The notes beneath the pieces were generated by a model that had not been told where the DNA came from, ran no database searches, and was given only the letters and a program-made list of their open reading frames with translations. Shown here piece after piece: positions 7,760 to 18,582 of a stretch of DNA of 33,957 bases. Each line of letters opens with the position of its first letter. The first letter of the stretch is position 1. Made by a program: the position numbers and the translations under genes. This stretch comes from Verrucomicrobiota bacterium. GTDB lineage: Bacteria > Verrucomicrobiota > Verrucomicrobiia > Chthoniobacterales > JAFAMB01. The stretch is taken from positions 1-33,957 of the forward strand of contig JAFBAP010000160.1 of assembly GCA_019247695.1 (NCBI GenBank), written 5' to 3'.

Positions 7760-7890
7760 ACCCTGGGCTAAGTTCTCCTGGCCCTTCGGGCCATAAGACG
7801 GTCCCCAAGCTGCTGTGTGTCATTGCAATTCGCCCCAAGCGTTTCAGTCCCTCGCTGCTATCCACCGTCCCTCCGGGACGAACGCAACTC
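7760..7890. repeat. REP-like intergenic repeat, copy C
   Basis: It starts with CCCTGGGCTAAG as in copy A. It then has the perfect hairpin GGCCCTTCGGGCC (near 7780-7792), a TCGCCCCAAGCGTTTCAGTC block, and the hairpin GTCCCTCCGGGAC (near 7867-7879). It occupies most of the 241-bp gap between the CcoP-like gene and ctaC. It may affect mRNA stability or partial termination between the two halves of the respiratory cluster; that is inference. Confidence 0.6.
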
Positions 7891-7987
7891 CGAAAACGTG
7901 TGCGTAAAACGTAGTCATAAAAGACCCCGGCAGCCGGCAGACGGGCAACCTACGCTGAAAACACGGAAATTTAAAGTTACCATACCG

Positions 7988-8704
7988 TTACTTCGTCTGA
8001 GCGGCAGGCGCATTGGCCGGGGCCGCAGGTTTGGCCGCCGGCGCCGCGGCATTTTTGGCGACGTCCTGGGCCGGCATTTTCTGCAGTTCAGCCATGGTCC
8101 ATTGTTCCTTGCGATCCTTAACCTGCTCGCGCACCTGCTTCACGGCTTCGGGCGGAATCGGCGGCGCAGTGTTGCCCCAGTCGGAGCGAACGTAGGTGAG
8201 AATGGCGGCGAACTGCTGGTCCGTGTACTGGGCTTCCCACGCCTGCATGGCGTTGTTGTAGGCCTGGCCTTTGACCTGCACGGGGCCCTGCAACCCTTTC
8301 AGCACAATCGCGATCAACCGGTTGGTGGCATCGCTGTTCACCCACTCCGAACCCGCCAGCGGCGGGAACTGGCCGGCCACCCCCTGGCCGTTGGCCTGGT
8401 GGCAGGTGATGCAATTCGCCGAAAACAGTTTGCGCCCGACCTCCTTCGGATCCGGCGGGACGGCCGGACCGCTCGCGGCGGCCCCGTACTTCGGCTTGAA
8501 GTCAAACACGCTGCTGTCAAAGCCGCCGCTGTAAGTGAAAAGGTATGCACCCGTCCAGAAGACGGCGACGGCGAGAACGCCCAGGAACCAGGCCGGCACC
8601 GGCGCGCTGCCGGCATCCAGCGGCGACCTGCCGGGCGCCGCTTCCGGGCTATGCCCGGGCTCCGGGCCGTAAGGACGATTCGGTTCAGAAGATTCGAGGC
8701 TCAT
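7988..8704 (-). CDS. Membrane-anchored monoheme cytochrome c, CcoP-like
   Basis: The 238 residues comprise a hydrophilic N-terminus, one membrane span (about 38-58) ending LFTYSGG, a cytochrome c domain with CITCH (98-102) and axial Met153 (YNNAMQAW), and a 30-residue Ala/Pro-rich tail. The anchor plus class I cytochrome layout and the PLAGSEWV segment resemble CcoP of cbb3 oxidases, which normally has two hemes; here there is one. The start overlaps the CcoO-like stop in an ATGA (8701-8704), so the two are translated together. It probably accepts or relays electrons near the CtaCDE oxidase. Confidence 0.85.
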   Translation of the reverse strand: MSLESSEPNRPYGPEPGHSPEAAPGRSPLDAGSAPVPAWFLGVLAVAVFWTGAYLFTYSGGFDSSVFDFKPKYGAAASGPAVPPDPKEVGRKLFSANCITCHQANGQGVAGQFPPLAGSEWVNSDATNRLIAIVLKGLQGPVQVKGQAYNNAMQAWEAQYTDQQFAAILTYVRSDWGNTAPPIPPEAVKQVREQVKDRKEQWTMAELQKMPAQDVAKNAAAPAAKPAAPANAPAAQTK

Positions 8705-9324
8705 TCCTTTGGTTCCGGGACTTCCGGCAGCGGGTAGGTTCGGTTGAGCGCACGAAGGTAGCCGACCAGTTCCCGGGCGTCGTTATTCGGAACGACTTCC
8801 CAACCGGGCGGCGGCGCGTCTTCACCGGCCAACTGCAAGGCATCCGCAGAAGGCTGGCCGGCAATTTTCCGGGTGGTAAACAACCAGCGGTAAGCCGGCA
8901 TCCCTGACCCCGGATTCACGGTGGCCGGGCTGTATAACAGCTTATAGTACCAGGCCGCATCCTTTTGGCGGGCGCCCACGTTCGTCAGGTCCGGCCCGAG
9001 CCGGCTGCTGCCGAGAAAAACGTCCCCGTCATTCATGTAGTCGCGGGCCACCGTCCGGCGTGCCCCCCACTTCCGGTCGATGTCGGATCCTTCATTCTTG
9101 TCCCGAACGTATTGAGAATGGCAGTCGACGCAGCCATTGGCCGCGTAGACCCGGAAGCCCTGGACCGCAGTGCCGGGCAACCCGGGCGGGATGACTTCGT
9201 TGGTGGTCGCATCGCGGTCGGGCCGCAACTCCGCAAAAGCCATGTACGGGTAATAAACCATCCCGAGCCAGCCAAGGAGGAAAAAGCCTAAAACTCCGAG
9301 GAAATAAGGTGTGAAGCGTTTCAA
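8701..9324 (-). CDS. CcoO-like monoheme cytochrome c
   Basis: This 207-residue protein has an N-terminal membrane anchor (about 7-30) and one heme c site CVDCH (65-69) in the CcoO-type context CHSQYVR. It has SRLGPDLTNVGAR (107-119) and an axial Met142 in GMPAYRW. These match cytochrome-containing subunit II of cbb3 oxidases. The start is a TTG at 9324 overlapping the CcoN-like stop (TTGA), with GGAGG about 10 bases upstream and no usable Met until residue 22. The heme site looks intact although its presumed partner subunit I has lost its cofactors. The gene symbol ccoO is withheld because the complex is not a canonical cbb3 oxidase. Confidence 0.85.
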   Translation of the reverse strand: MKRFTPYFLGVLGFFLLGWLGMVYYPYMAFAELRPDRDATTNEVIPPGLPGTAVQGFRVYAANGCVDCHSQYVRDKNEGSDIDRKWGARRTVARDYMNDGDVFLGSSRLGPDLTNVGARQKDAAWYYKLLYSPATVNPGSGMPAYRWLFTTRKIAGQPSADALQLAGEDAPPPGWEVVPNNDARELVGYLRALNRTYPLPEVPEPKE

Positions 9325-10775
9325 GCGACCGAGACCTCCGCGGGGGTTTCAACTGGGGCAACCGGTTCCGCCGCAGCGCGCACCCGTTCCAAACACCGGA
9401 AGCAAAGGACGAGGAACAGCGAAAATCCGAAGAGCAGGTAGGAAAAGAAGAGCATTCCGACGGCGATGACCTGGACCAGCAGGAACGGCCGGATGATGTC
9501 AACGACGGCGCTGAACTCGATCTTGGCATCGGCCAGGCCGAAACCCTGGACCAAGCCCCCGACGGCCTGATCAAGCGCCAGCATTCCCACCCCGGCGGCA
9601 GCCAGCCAGAATTGAAGCCTGAGCAGGCCGGGCAGCAACCAGCGTCGCCCAAGCAACTCCGGCACGGCGTAGTAAACCGCGCCCATGAGGGTAAAGGTTA
9701 CAAATCCGGCCAGCAGCAACGACCAGCGCGCGGCCATGCCCAGGGTGAAATGAAAGATGTAATCGACCGTGCGGAACGAAATGAACGCCGACCAGAACGT
9801 GGCGGCGACAAACAGGAAAAAGCCGGTCATGGCGAAACGCAGCGGCAGGTTCGCACCCGCGAAGTCGTACCGGCCGTCGAGCGTGCGATGGAAATTCGCG
9901 AACAGGGCGAGTACCGGGAGGATCAGCAGGACGTTGGCAACGATGGTCACGGTTTGCATCCAGGCCGGGAACGGGCCGCCCAGGAACAGGCCGAGCCCTG
10001 CCCACACGGCCAGGGCGCCGTAGCCCCAAAAGCCGATCCGGGCCAGGGGCAAACTGGCGACGGGCCGCTGAACCCCTTCGGGAATCAGGACGTACGCAGC
10101 GCCAAGCGCGAGCGGCACCAGCCAGAGTTGGTAAAGGCCGTTCACGTACCAGGACTGAATGGCGGGCTGCACGGGCCCGCCCGTGTGCCAGTAATTGACG
10201 ATGGCTTGGCCCGTGGTGAAAACCCAGACGAAACAGAGCAGCGCCGCCACCAGGTACCAGAGCGGGATGACCCGCAACTGGTTGCGGTACGCCCAGAACT
10301 CAACCAGGAGCCAGGTGACGATGAGCACCGCGGCGAGAAAGAACCCGAACGAAATGGACGGGTTGATCTCCAGCAACTCCCGGCCGGTGCTGCCACCACC
10401 GAGGACGTGCCAGAGTCCGAGCGCCAACGACAGGTTCCAGATGATCCCGGCGATAAAAATCAACAGACCGGCGCGCCAGGACAGGCGGCAAAGCCGGCTG
10501 ACGAAGTAAAGCGCGACGCCGAGTCCGGTCAGGGACGCCCAACCAAACACAAAAGCGTTGGTAAACGCCGGATAGACCCGCCCGTAGGTAAGCCACGGCA
10601 CACCGGCAAAAGCGTACCAGGCATTCGGCGCGAACGCCTGGGCGGTGTTCAACCACCAGAACAAAGAGGAAACGATGAGCCAGGCCGCTCCGGAGAGGAG
10701 GTAAAAGGCGATAATGCTCCGGCCCAGGCGGTGGGCGCGGTCTATGATCAATGGGACAGCGGTATGATCAGCCAT
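9321..10775 (-). CDS. CcoN-like membrane protein lacking heme/copper ligands
   Basis: This 484-residue polytopic protein is collinear with cbb3 oxidase subunit I. GRVYPAFTNA (65-74) matches the GRLRPLHTNA region, WAG (258-260) matches the CuB helix, and IFHFTLG followed by GAVYYAVP (365-372) matches the heme-ligand helix and beyond. In my alignment all six cofactor histidines are replaced: Phe71, Asn212, Gly262-Leu263, Arg350 and Ser352. Its only histidines are 4, 15, 123, 197, 296 and 342, and none form HH or HxH. It should not bind heme b, heme b3 or CuB. The start has a perfect AGGAGG eight bases upstream. It may serve as a scaffold for the two adjacent cytochromes c; that role is inferred. 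Confidence 0.85.
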   Translation of the reverse strand: MADHTAVPLIIDRAHRLGRSIIAFYLLSGAAWLIVSSLFWWLNTAQAFAPNAWYAFAGVPWLTYGRVYPAFTNAFVFGWASLTGLGVALYFVSRLCRLSWRAGLLIFIAGIIWNLSLALGLWHVLGGGSTGRELLEINPSISFGFFLAAVLIVTWLLVEFWAYRNQLRVIPLWYLVAALLCFVWVFTTGQAIVNYWHTGGPVQPAIQSWYVNGLYQLWLVPLALGAAYVLIPEGVQRPVASLPLARIGFWGYGALAVWAGLGLFLGGPFPAWMQTVTIVANVLLILPVLALFANFHRTLDGRYDFAGANLPLRFAMTGFFLFVAATFWSAFISFRTVDYIFHFTLGMAARWSLLLAGFVTFTLMGAVYYAVPELLGRRWLLPGLLRLQFWLAAAGVGMLALDQAVGGLVQGFGLADAKIEFSAVVDIIRPFLLVQVIAVGMLFFSYLLFGFSLFLVLCFRCLERVRAAAEPVAPVETPAEVSVA

Positions 10776-10844
10776 GGATGGAACCTCCTGAGTTTCGGGT
10801 TGGAGTCCGGACGCGAGCGCACACGAATAAATGGGAAAGCATAC

Positions 10845-11429
10845 CTATTTCGGCGGAGGGGTGGAAGCGGGGGTTCCGGCGGGTGAAGCGTCTCCGGCCG
10901 GCGGGGCCGGGTTTGATTGCGGGGCCGGGGTCGGCTGTGAAGGCGGAGCGGATGCCGGAGCGGGGACCGACTGCGGGTTAACGACGGGAGCCGGAGGCGC
11001 AGCGGCGGCCGGGGCCGGGCTGGCCGGCGGCAGGCCGGCGGCCGGGGATGGCGACGCCGAGGGGTTAGCGGTCGGCGCCGGGGCGTTGTTCGTGGCCGGG
11101 GCGGGCGCCGGCGGGTTGATCAGCCCGGCCGGATGCGGTTTGTTCGCCTCCAGGTCGGCGATGATCAGCTGTTTGGCGCGCTCGATCGGGACCCCGACGA
11201 CGCCTTTCTGCCGGTCGATCCAATGGTAATGGTTCAGCACCTTATCGTTGTCGGCGTAAAGGTCGGCAAGATTCTTGAGCCGGGTCTGGCGCCGTTCTTC
11301 ATCGAAGGTCGGGATCGCCTGCCGTTGCCAGGCGCTGAACCGGGCCAGGCCCAGAAACAGGAGCACGATCACCAACCCCGCGATCACCAATGGCAGTGAA
11401 CCCTTGCCGTTCCGATAACTTTTGGCCAT
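10845..11429 (-). CDS. Single-span membrane protein with Pro/Ala-rich tail, ACIII-linked
   Basis: Of 194 residues, one membrane helix spans about 11-30. A compact conserved-looking region follows (about 44-95), including HYHWIDRQKGVVGVPIERA. A low-complexity Pro/Ala/Ser tail covers about 105-194. I recall similar YxWxD-x-x-KG-x-V-x-(I/V)-PI-x-RA segments in small proteins near oxidase clusters of Verrucomicrobiota and Planctomycetota but cannot name the family. It starts 10 bases after actF and precedes the CcoN-like gene by 69 bases. The tail probably extends into the periplasm and may tether cytochromes or neighbouring complexes; this is inference. Confidence 0.65.
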   Translation of the reverse strand: MAKSYRNGKGSLPLVIAGLVIVLLFLGLARFSAWQRQAIPTFDEERRQTRLKNLADLYADNDKVLNHYHWIDRQKGVVGVPIERAKQLIIADLEANKPHPAGLINPPAPAPATNNAPAPTANPSASPSPAAGLPPASPAPAAAAPPAPVVNPQSVPAPASAPPSQPTPAPQSNPAPPAGDASPAGTPASTPPPK

Positions 11430-11439
11430 AGGACGAGAA

Positions 11440-12672
11440 TCAGTTGCTCAGGTTTACCGACTCCAGCAGCCGCGGGTCGCGCGCCGGGAACAGCGGCACG
11501 TCGCCGATGGTGCGCAGGAAGAGAAACGCCAGCGGGCACCCGATCGCAAAAAGGCAAAGCAGATCGAGGATGTTTATCTGGAACCCGGCCGGGTGAAGAA
11601 ACGGCAGAACCGTGATGTAGGTATCCAGCACGTGCATCGCCAGGATCCAGAAGCAGATAAAGCCCAGGAACTTCGGATTACGCTTCGTGAATTGAAACAG
11701 CAGGTAAAGAAACGGAATAAAAAACCGGCCCACCACCATGAAGGTGCTCAGCACGTTCCAGGACTCAACGTTGCGCCGGAGAAACCATTGCGTTTCCTCC
11801 GGGATATTGCCGTACCAGATGAGCATGTACTGGCTGAAGCCGATGTAGCCCCAGAAAATTGAGAACGTCAGGAGCAGCTTACCCATGATGTGGTAATGCT
11901 CCTCGTTGACGGCCCTGAGGTAACCGGCATTTTTGAGGGCGATCACGACCAGGATGATGAGGGCCATGCCTGCCCCGGCGGCGCCCGCAAAGATGTAGAC
12001 GCCCCACATGGTCGACGCCCAGTGGTAGTCGAGCGACGCCACCCAATCAAATGAGAACGCGGTGAGGCTCGCGGCGAAAAGGAGCAGGCACACGAAAGAG
12101 GTGCCCCGCATCTGGATCGACCAGCGCGGGTCGCCGTCGCCGTCCTGGCGGAGCGAGGTCCGGCGGAAATAAAAGGCCGCCAGACCGAAGTAGAGGAAGT
12201 AGAAGATCGCCCGCAGCCAGAAGAACGGGACCACCAAAGGGCCGAGGCGAAATTCGAAATACGGCAGCTTGGCCGCAAGAGCCGGGTCAACGTGGGCCTG
12301 GTCTTTGACCGTGATCCAGGCCCAGATGTCTTTGCGAAACAGGAAGAGGGGGATAAAGAAGAGCACCATCCAAGGCAGAAGCACCGCCAGGTTCTCCATC
12401 TGTCTCCTGACCAGGATACCCCAGCCGGAATCGGTCGCGTGGTGCACCAGGATCCAGAAGTAGCAGCCGACCAGGATGGTAAAGAAGTAGACGAAGGCGA
12501 ACAGCCAGGAATAGGCCAGTTGCCTGCGCAACCCACTCCCTGCCGGGGCGATCACGCCCACCGCCAGGGTAATCAGGAGCGAAAGGACGCCGATCCCCAG
12601 CAAAATCAAGAGGATCCGGCTGAGATTCTTGACGTCAAAACGCTCCGGTTTCGGGACAGAATGCAGACTCAT
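11440..12672 (-). CDS. actF: Alternative complex III subunit ActF (quinol:cytochrome c oxidoreductase)
   Basis: This 410-residue NrfD/PsrC-like membrane subunit of ACIII has about ten membrane helices. In this family ActC and ActF are related membrane subunits, one or both bearing the quinol site. Typical segments include FSFDWVASLDYHW, STMWGVYIFAGAAGAGMA, FSQYMLIWYGNIPEET and the C-terminal HVLDTYITVLP. The ATG at 12672 overlaps the actE TGA (ATGA). It is the last subunit of a complete actABCDEF set in the usual order. Confidence 0.93.
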   Translation of the reverse strand: MSLHSVPKPERFDVKNLSRILLILLGIGVLSLLITLAVGVIAPAGSGLRRQLAYSWLFAFVYFFTILVGCYFWILVHHATDSGWGILVRRQMENLAVLLPWMVLFFIPLFLFRKDIWAWITVKDQAHVDPALAAKLPYFEFRLGPLVVPFFWLRAIFYFLYFGLAAFYFRRTSLRQDGDGDPRWSIQMRGTSFVCLLLFAASLTAFSFDWVASLDYHWASTMWGVYIFAGAAGAGMALIILVVIALKNAGYLRAVNEEHYHIMGKLLLTFSIFWGYIGFSQYMLIWYGNIPEETQWFLRRNVESWNVLSTFMVVGRFFIPFLYLLFQFTKRNPKFLGFICFWILAMHVLDTYITVLPFLHPAGFQINILDLLCLFAIGCPLAFLFLRTIGDVPLFPARDPRLLESVNLSN

Positions 12673-13358
12673 GGATGGCTGGCCTCCAGTGCCTGGCGTT
12701 GATCCTCAGGCACATCCGACAGTTTGGCGTACTGGCTCTTCTGCAGGGCTCGAATGTAGGCCACGACGGCCCACCGATCCTTGACCGTGACCTTGTCGCC
12801 GTACGGCATCATCGAGTTATAGCCGTTGGTGATGGTGTTGAAGATCTGGCCATCCGCCATCTCGCGGTACTTATCCTGATGGTAGTTGGCAATCCCGAGC
12901 AGACCGTATTTGGAAGTGACCCCGTTCCCCTGCCCGGTTGCGCCGTGGCAGGCGGAACAGTAGATGGTGTAGACTTTCTGGCCGCGATCGATCAATTCCG
13001 GCGTCGCGGGCATCGGGATCCCCGTGCCCCAGTTGGCGCGCATTTTTCCGGTGTTGTAATAATCGGTGCCGGCCGTGAATTCACCCAGGGGCGAGCGGAT
13101 ATCGCTGGGCGTCTCCGAATTCTGAAACGGGTGCCCCGGGATGTCGTATCCCATCGGGATCGTCCCGTCCACCGGGGGGCGGGCGCCGCGGCCGTCGGCG
13201 AAAAAGTCGGAGGGCCGTTGGAATTTGATCTTCGATTGCCGCTTCATGTCGCTGAAGAACTCGATCGGCGGCGCGCTGTGACGTTCCCCCTGGAATCCGA
13301 GTACGGCGATCGCCACGATGCAGAGCAATCCAGTGACGATCAGGAAATTCTTAATCAT
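12669..13358 (-). CDS. actE: Alternative complex III monoheme cytochrome c subunit ActE
   Basis: This 229-residue cytochrome c has an N-terminal anchor (about 3-22), the ActE-typical stretch RPSDFFADGRGARPPVDG (48-65), a heme c site CSACH (134-138) and a likely axial Met in SMMPYGD (182-188). ActE passes electrons out of ACIII to the oxidase or a soluble cytochrome. The start overlaps the end of actD by eight bases and the stop overlaps actF. Confidence 0.93.
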   Translation of the reverse strand: MIKNFLIVTGLLCIVAIAVLGFQGERHSAPPIEFFSDMKRQSKIKFQRPSDFFADGRGARPPVDGTIPMGYDIPGHPFQNSETPSDIRSPLGEFTAGTDYYNTGKMRANWGTGIPMPATPELIDRGQKVYTIYCSACHGATGQGNGVTSKYGLLGIANYHQDKYREMADGQIFNTITNGYNSMMPYGDKVTVKDRWAVVAYIRALQKSQYAKLSDVPEDQRQALEASHP

Positions 13359-13907
13359 TGGCGTAGATTACCTTCACCTCTTTGCTGCCGAGCCCTTGGA
13401 GGAGGTCGCGGGTCCCGGACTCCGAATATTTCGGGTCGCCCGACTCGATCACCAGGAAGAAAGCATCATTCGTGACCCGCCGGAAGGGCAGGTAATCGAA
13501 CAGCGGGTGGTGGAGGCGCGGCAACCGGTTCAGGACGAACACGCCGAAAAACGCGGTGAACGCCGAGAACAGGATCGTCAGCTCGAACATGATCGGGAAA
13601 AATGCGGGCACCGTGAAAAAGTCGACCGGTTTGCCGTGCACGATGAGCGGGTAGAGGAACGATGAGGGGATAAATTCCAGGCTGGCCGCGGTGAGAAAAC
13701 CGGTCAGGCCGCCGCAGAAAATGATGTACCCGAGCGGGCTTTTGCCGAGGCCCATGGCCTTGTTCATGCCGTGGATCGGAAAGGGCGAGTGAACGTCCCA
13801 GAAGCGGTAGCCTGCGTCACGGACTCCTTCGGCGGCATGGTAAAGCTCGGCAGCCGAACCGAATTCGGCGACGACGGCGAAGGATGGGCGGCGGGCGGCG
13901 GCGGCGG

Positions 13908-13911
<4 letters not shown>
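13351..13911 (-). CDS. actD: Alternative complex III subunit ActD (DUF3341)
   Basis: This 186-residue membrane protein of the DUF3341 family is the ActD subunit of ACIII. It has a soluble N-terminal part with the characteristic [20 protein letters not shown] (about 31-50) and two membrane helices (about 57-82 and 100-128). A C-terminal [15 protein letters not shown] segment follows. It carries no cofactor and links the membrane subunits. ATG 13911 overlaps the actC stop (ATGA), and its end overlaps actE by eight bases. Confidence 0.92.
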
Positions 13912-15342
<1,431 letters not shown>

Positions 15343-15350
<8 letters not shown>

Positions 15351-18300
15351 GATACGTTTCCTCCGGTGATTGGAGCCGGGCGGCCGGCCCCGGCTCGTTA
15401 CCTGCCTTTTCGCCGCCGTCGCGCTCGTGCTCGACGTTGATTTTTCCGATCTTTTGGGCGCCGGGCATTTTGGGATTGGGATTGCGCAGCCGGGCGAGGT
15501 AGCTCGTGCGCGTTTCAACGTTCAGGTACTTCAGAAGATGATAGTTCTGCGGCAGGGCACGCACCTTGGAGACGTGGCTCTGCGGATCCTTCAGGTCCCC
15601 GAAGACGATGGCCTCCGTCGGGCAAACCTGCTGGCAGGCAGTCCTCACCGAGTCGGTCGGCAGGGTGAGGTCGCCGGTCACCCCGGCCTTCACGCGCTGC
15701 TGGATTTTTGCCGTCTCGATGCGCTGCACGCAATAGGTGCACTTCTCCATCACCCCGCGCATCCGGACCGTCACGTTCGGATTTTTCTGGAGCTTGGAGA
15801 TTTCGTCCATGCCCCAGTGGGCGAGCGGCCCGAGGTAGAGCTGCTGTTTGCCCTGGAAGCCGGGGAGCCCGTGCTCGATGCGGTCGAGCACCGGCCGGTC
15901 GTTGTAGTTGAAGAAGTTAAAGCGCCGCACCTTGAACGGGCAGTTGTTGGAGCAATATCGGGTGCCGATGCAGCGGTTGTAAACCATTACGTTCAGCCCC
16001 TCTTCACTGTGGACGGTCGCGTTGACCGGGCAGACGGTCTCACACGGCGCGTTCTCGCAGTGCTGGCACATCATCGGCTCCATGACCATCTCCGGTTCTT
16101 CCTCCAGGCGCGGGTTGGCCAGATCGCCGTCCGCACTGGCGAAGTAGCGATCGATGCGCATCCAATGCATCTCGCGGGTCCGGTCGCACTGGTCCTTGCC
16201 GACGATCGGGATGTTGTTTTCCGCCTGGCAGGCGATCACGCAGGCCGAACATCCCGTACAGGTATTGAGGTCGACCACCATGGCCCATTGGTTGGGCGCA
16301 TTCAGCGGCGGGTGCGAGTACAGCGAGAGGTTAGGCCGAATCTCCGCGTCATCCCCGATCCGCTGCGCAAAATCCGGCGTCTTGGCGTAATCGTCGACGG
16401 TGCCCTCCCGCACCAGGTTGCGGCCTTCCATGCTGTGGTGCATCTGAGTTTGCACCAGGTGGTAACCGCCTTTCTGGACCAGCCGGACCGTGGCTCCCGT
16501 CGCCACGTACGGCGCCGCGGCCGTGCGGAGTTCGTACGCATTGAAACCGGTCCCCCGCCCTACCTTACCCACCGCAGGGCGGCCGTAGCCGAGCGGCAGC
16601 GTGATCGAGTAATCGGCGTGGCCGGGTGCGATCAGCACCGCGACCTGCAGGCGGCGGTCGCCGACCGTAATTTCGACCATGTCGCCATCGGCGACGTTGA
16701 GCGCGCGCGCGGTCGCTTTGGAGAGCAGCGCGGCATTATCCCAGGTCAGTTTGGTGATGGGATCCGGCATCTCCTGCATCCAGGCGTTGTTGGTGTACCG
16801 GCCGTCATCAACTTTGTAGTCAGCCGGAAAGACTACCTCCAGGGCGCTCGGGTTCGCCGGGGCCGGCAGCGGCGCGACGGTCTTGAGCAGGTTCGGGAGC
16901 CCGTTCGGGTTAAATTCCTGCCCCGCCGGGGTGTAGCCCGTGCCGCGGGCGTAGCCTTCACGCAGCAAGCGGGTCCAGGCCGCTTCAAAATCGTCGTCTT
17001 TGACAAACGCCTTGAAGGTCTCGCGCACCGCCTCCAATCCGCCCGGCACCCCGAGCAGTCTGGAAAGCACATCGATCTGCGAGAGGCCCCCGAAAAGCGG
17101 CAGGATCATCGGTTGCACCGGCAGGTAGGTTCCGTCGGTGGCCCGCTGGTCGCCCCAGGCTTCCAGAAAATGCGCTTCCGGCACGTGCCATTTGGCGCCG
17201 GGCGACGTTTCGTCGACGTAATAACCGAGCCGGACGACTTCCGGTACGGCCTTTTGAATTTCCGGCCACCGCAAGTCGGCCGGGGCGGTGTAACCGGGGT
17301 TGCCGGCCAGAATGAACAGCCGTTTCACCGCGCCCGCCTTGATGCCGGCGGCCAGCTCCTCGAGGCTCGCCGTTTTTACGCGCGGCGCAGCGGCCAAACT
17401 GAGGGTCGAGCCGAGCGCCCGGAGCGCATTGTTCATCGCGAGCACCACGCCATGCACCCACGCAGGGTAACGCGAGCCGAGTAAAACCAGGCTGCGCCCC
17501 ATGCGGCCGACCAGATCGTTAGCGCATTCCGTGACCCACTTCGGATCGAACTGGCTCCCGTTATCGCGGACCTGTCCTACCAAGGCGCTCAGGACCCGGT
17601 CATTGGTAGCAGCGGCGACCTGCCTGGCCAGGGCAACGGCAAACCCGGGAATCTGGGACGCGGCGCAGCGCAACCGGTGATCAGCCATTCCGCCGGTAAG
17701 ACTGTAGCGATTTTCGACGACGTAGAGGCGGTTCATGCCCCGGGCCGAGCCGTGCGCCCGGCGGCGCCCCGCGAATTCGCAGGCCTGTTCGACGCGCTGC
17801 TCCAACCCGAGGAAATCCGCGTCGAGGGCGACCACCACGTCGGCGTTCGAAAACATCGGGCGCGCCAGCACGTCCGGACCAAAAAGCGCTTCGGTGGCGG
17901 CATGGACCTCCCGGTGCCCGAGCGGATCGCCGGAATAAAAGGCGATCTGCGGGTACTGCCGTTTCAGGTCATCCAGGAGCCGGTCCCGGGCCGGCGCGTA
18001 TTGCTCATCGATCAACAGGGCAAGACCGGCGCCGCCGTTCGCCTTCAACTCCTGCTGGACGCCCTTCAGGTATTCATCGAACGCCTGAGGCGGAACTTCT
18101 TTCCCGTCCTGCAGGAACGTCTGGGCACGATCCGGATCGTAGAGCTGCAGGATCGAAGCCTGGGTCAGCGCGTCGGTTCCACCGTTGCTGAACGGCACCA
18201 CGGGATTGCCCTCGAGCTTGGTCGGGCGCCCTTCGTAAGTCGTGGCGATCAACGGGGTCCCGCCGAGGCGCCCCGGGATTGACGTGCTGTAAAGCACGGC

Positions 18301-18582
18301 CCGGCCCGGGATCAACCATTCGACGCTTTTGGTGTAAGGGACGAGGTAGGTCTGGGGCCGGCGGCAGCCGCTCAGCCCGACGCCGGCCAGCGCCAGCGAC
18401 GCACCCATCAGACGGAGAAAATTGCGCCGGGAAACGCCGTCGGCTTCGAACTCAGCCGCACCGTCGGGGAACTCGCGTTGAAGCCATTGGCGGAACTCGG
18501 GGGTGTCCGCGTATTCCTCGACGCTGCGCCAGTAGCGGCGCCCGGTCGACTTGGCCGGGGGATGATGAAAAATTCGTTTCAT
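15343..18582 (-). CDS. actB: Alternative complex III subunit ActB (molybdopterin-like plus Fe-S domain)
   Basis: This 1079-residue periplasmic subunit has a twin-arginine signal [17 protein letters not shown] (51-67), so it is exported folded. The N-terminal two thirds resemble molybdopterin oxidoreductases, a fold that in ACIII lacks the Mo cofactor. The C-terminal third is ferredoxin-like, with cysteine groups near residues 773 ([11 protein letters not shown]), 837 ([14 protein letters not shown]), 869 ([12 protein letters not shown]), 947 (CTYC) and 985 (CQQVCP). These fit three to four Fe-S clusters and carry electrons from the quinol site to ActA/ActE. It begins directly after the actA stop and overlaps actC. 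Confidence 0.95.

Noticed and set aside
15351-15518. 56-residue N-terminal extension of ActC
   Set aside because: It overlaps the 3' end of actB in another frame. The ATG at 15350 fits the operon spacing and the family length.
15370-17484. Long plus-strand open frame opposite actB
   Set aside because: It is antisense to the Fe-S and molybdopterin-like domains of ActB. Its composition is typical of a shadow frame and there is no ribosome site.
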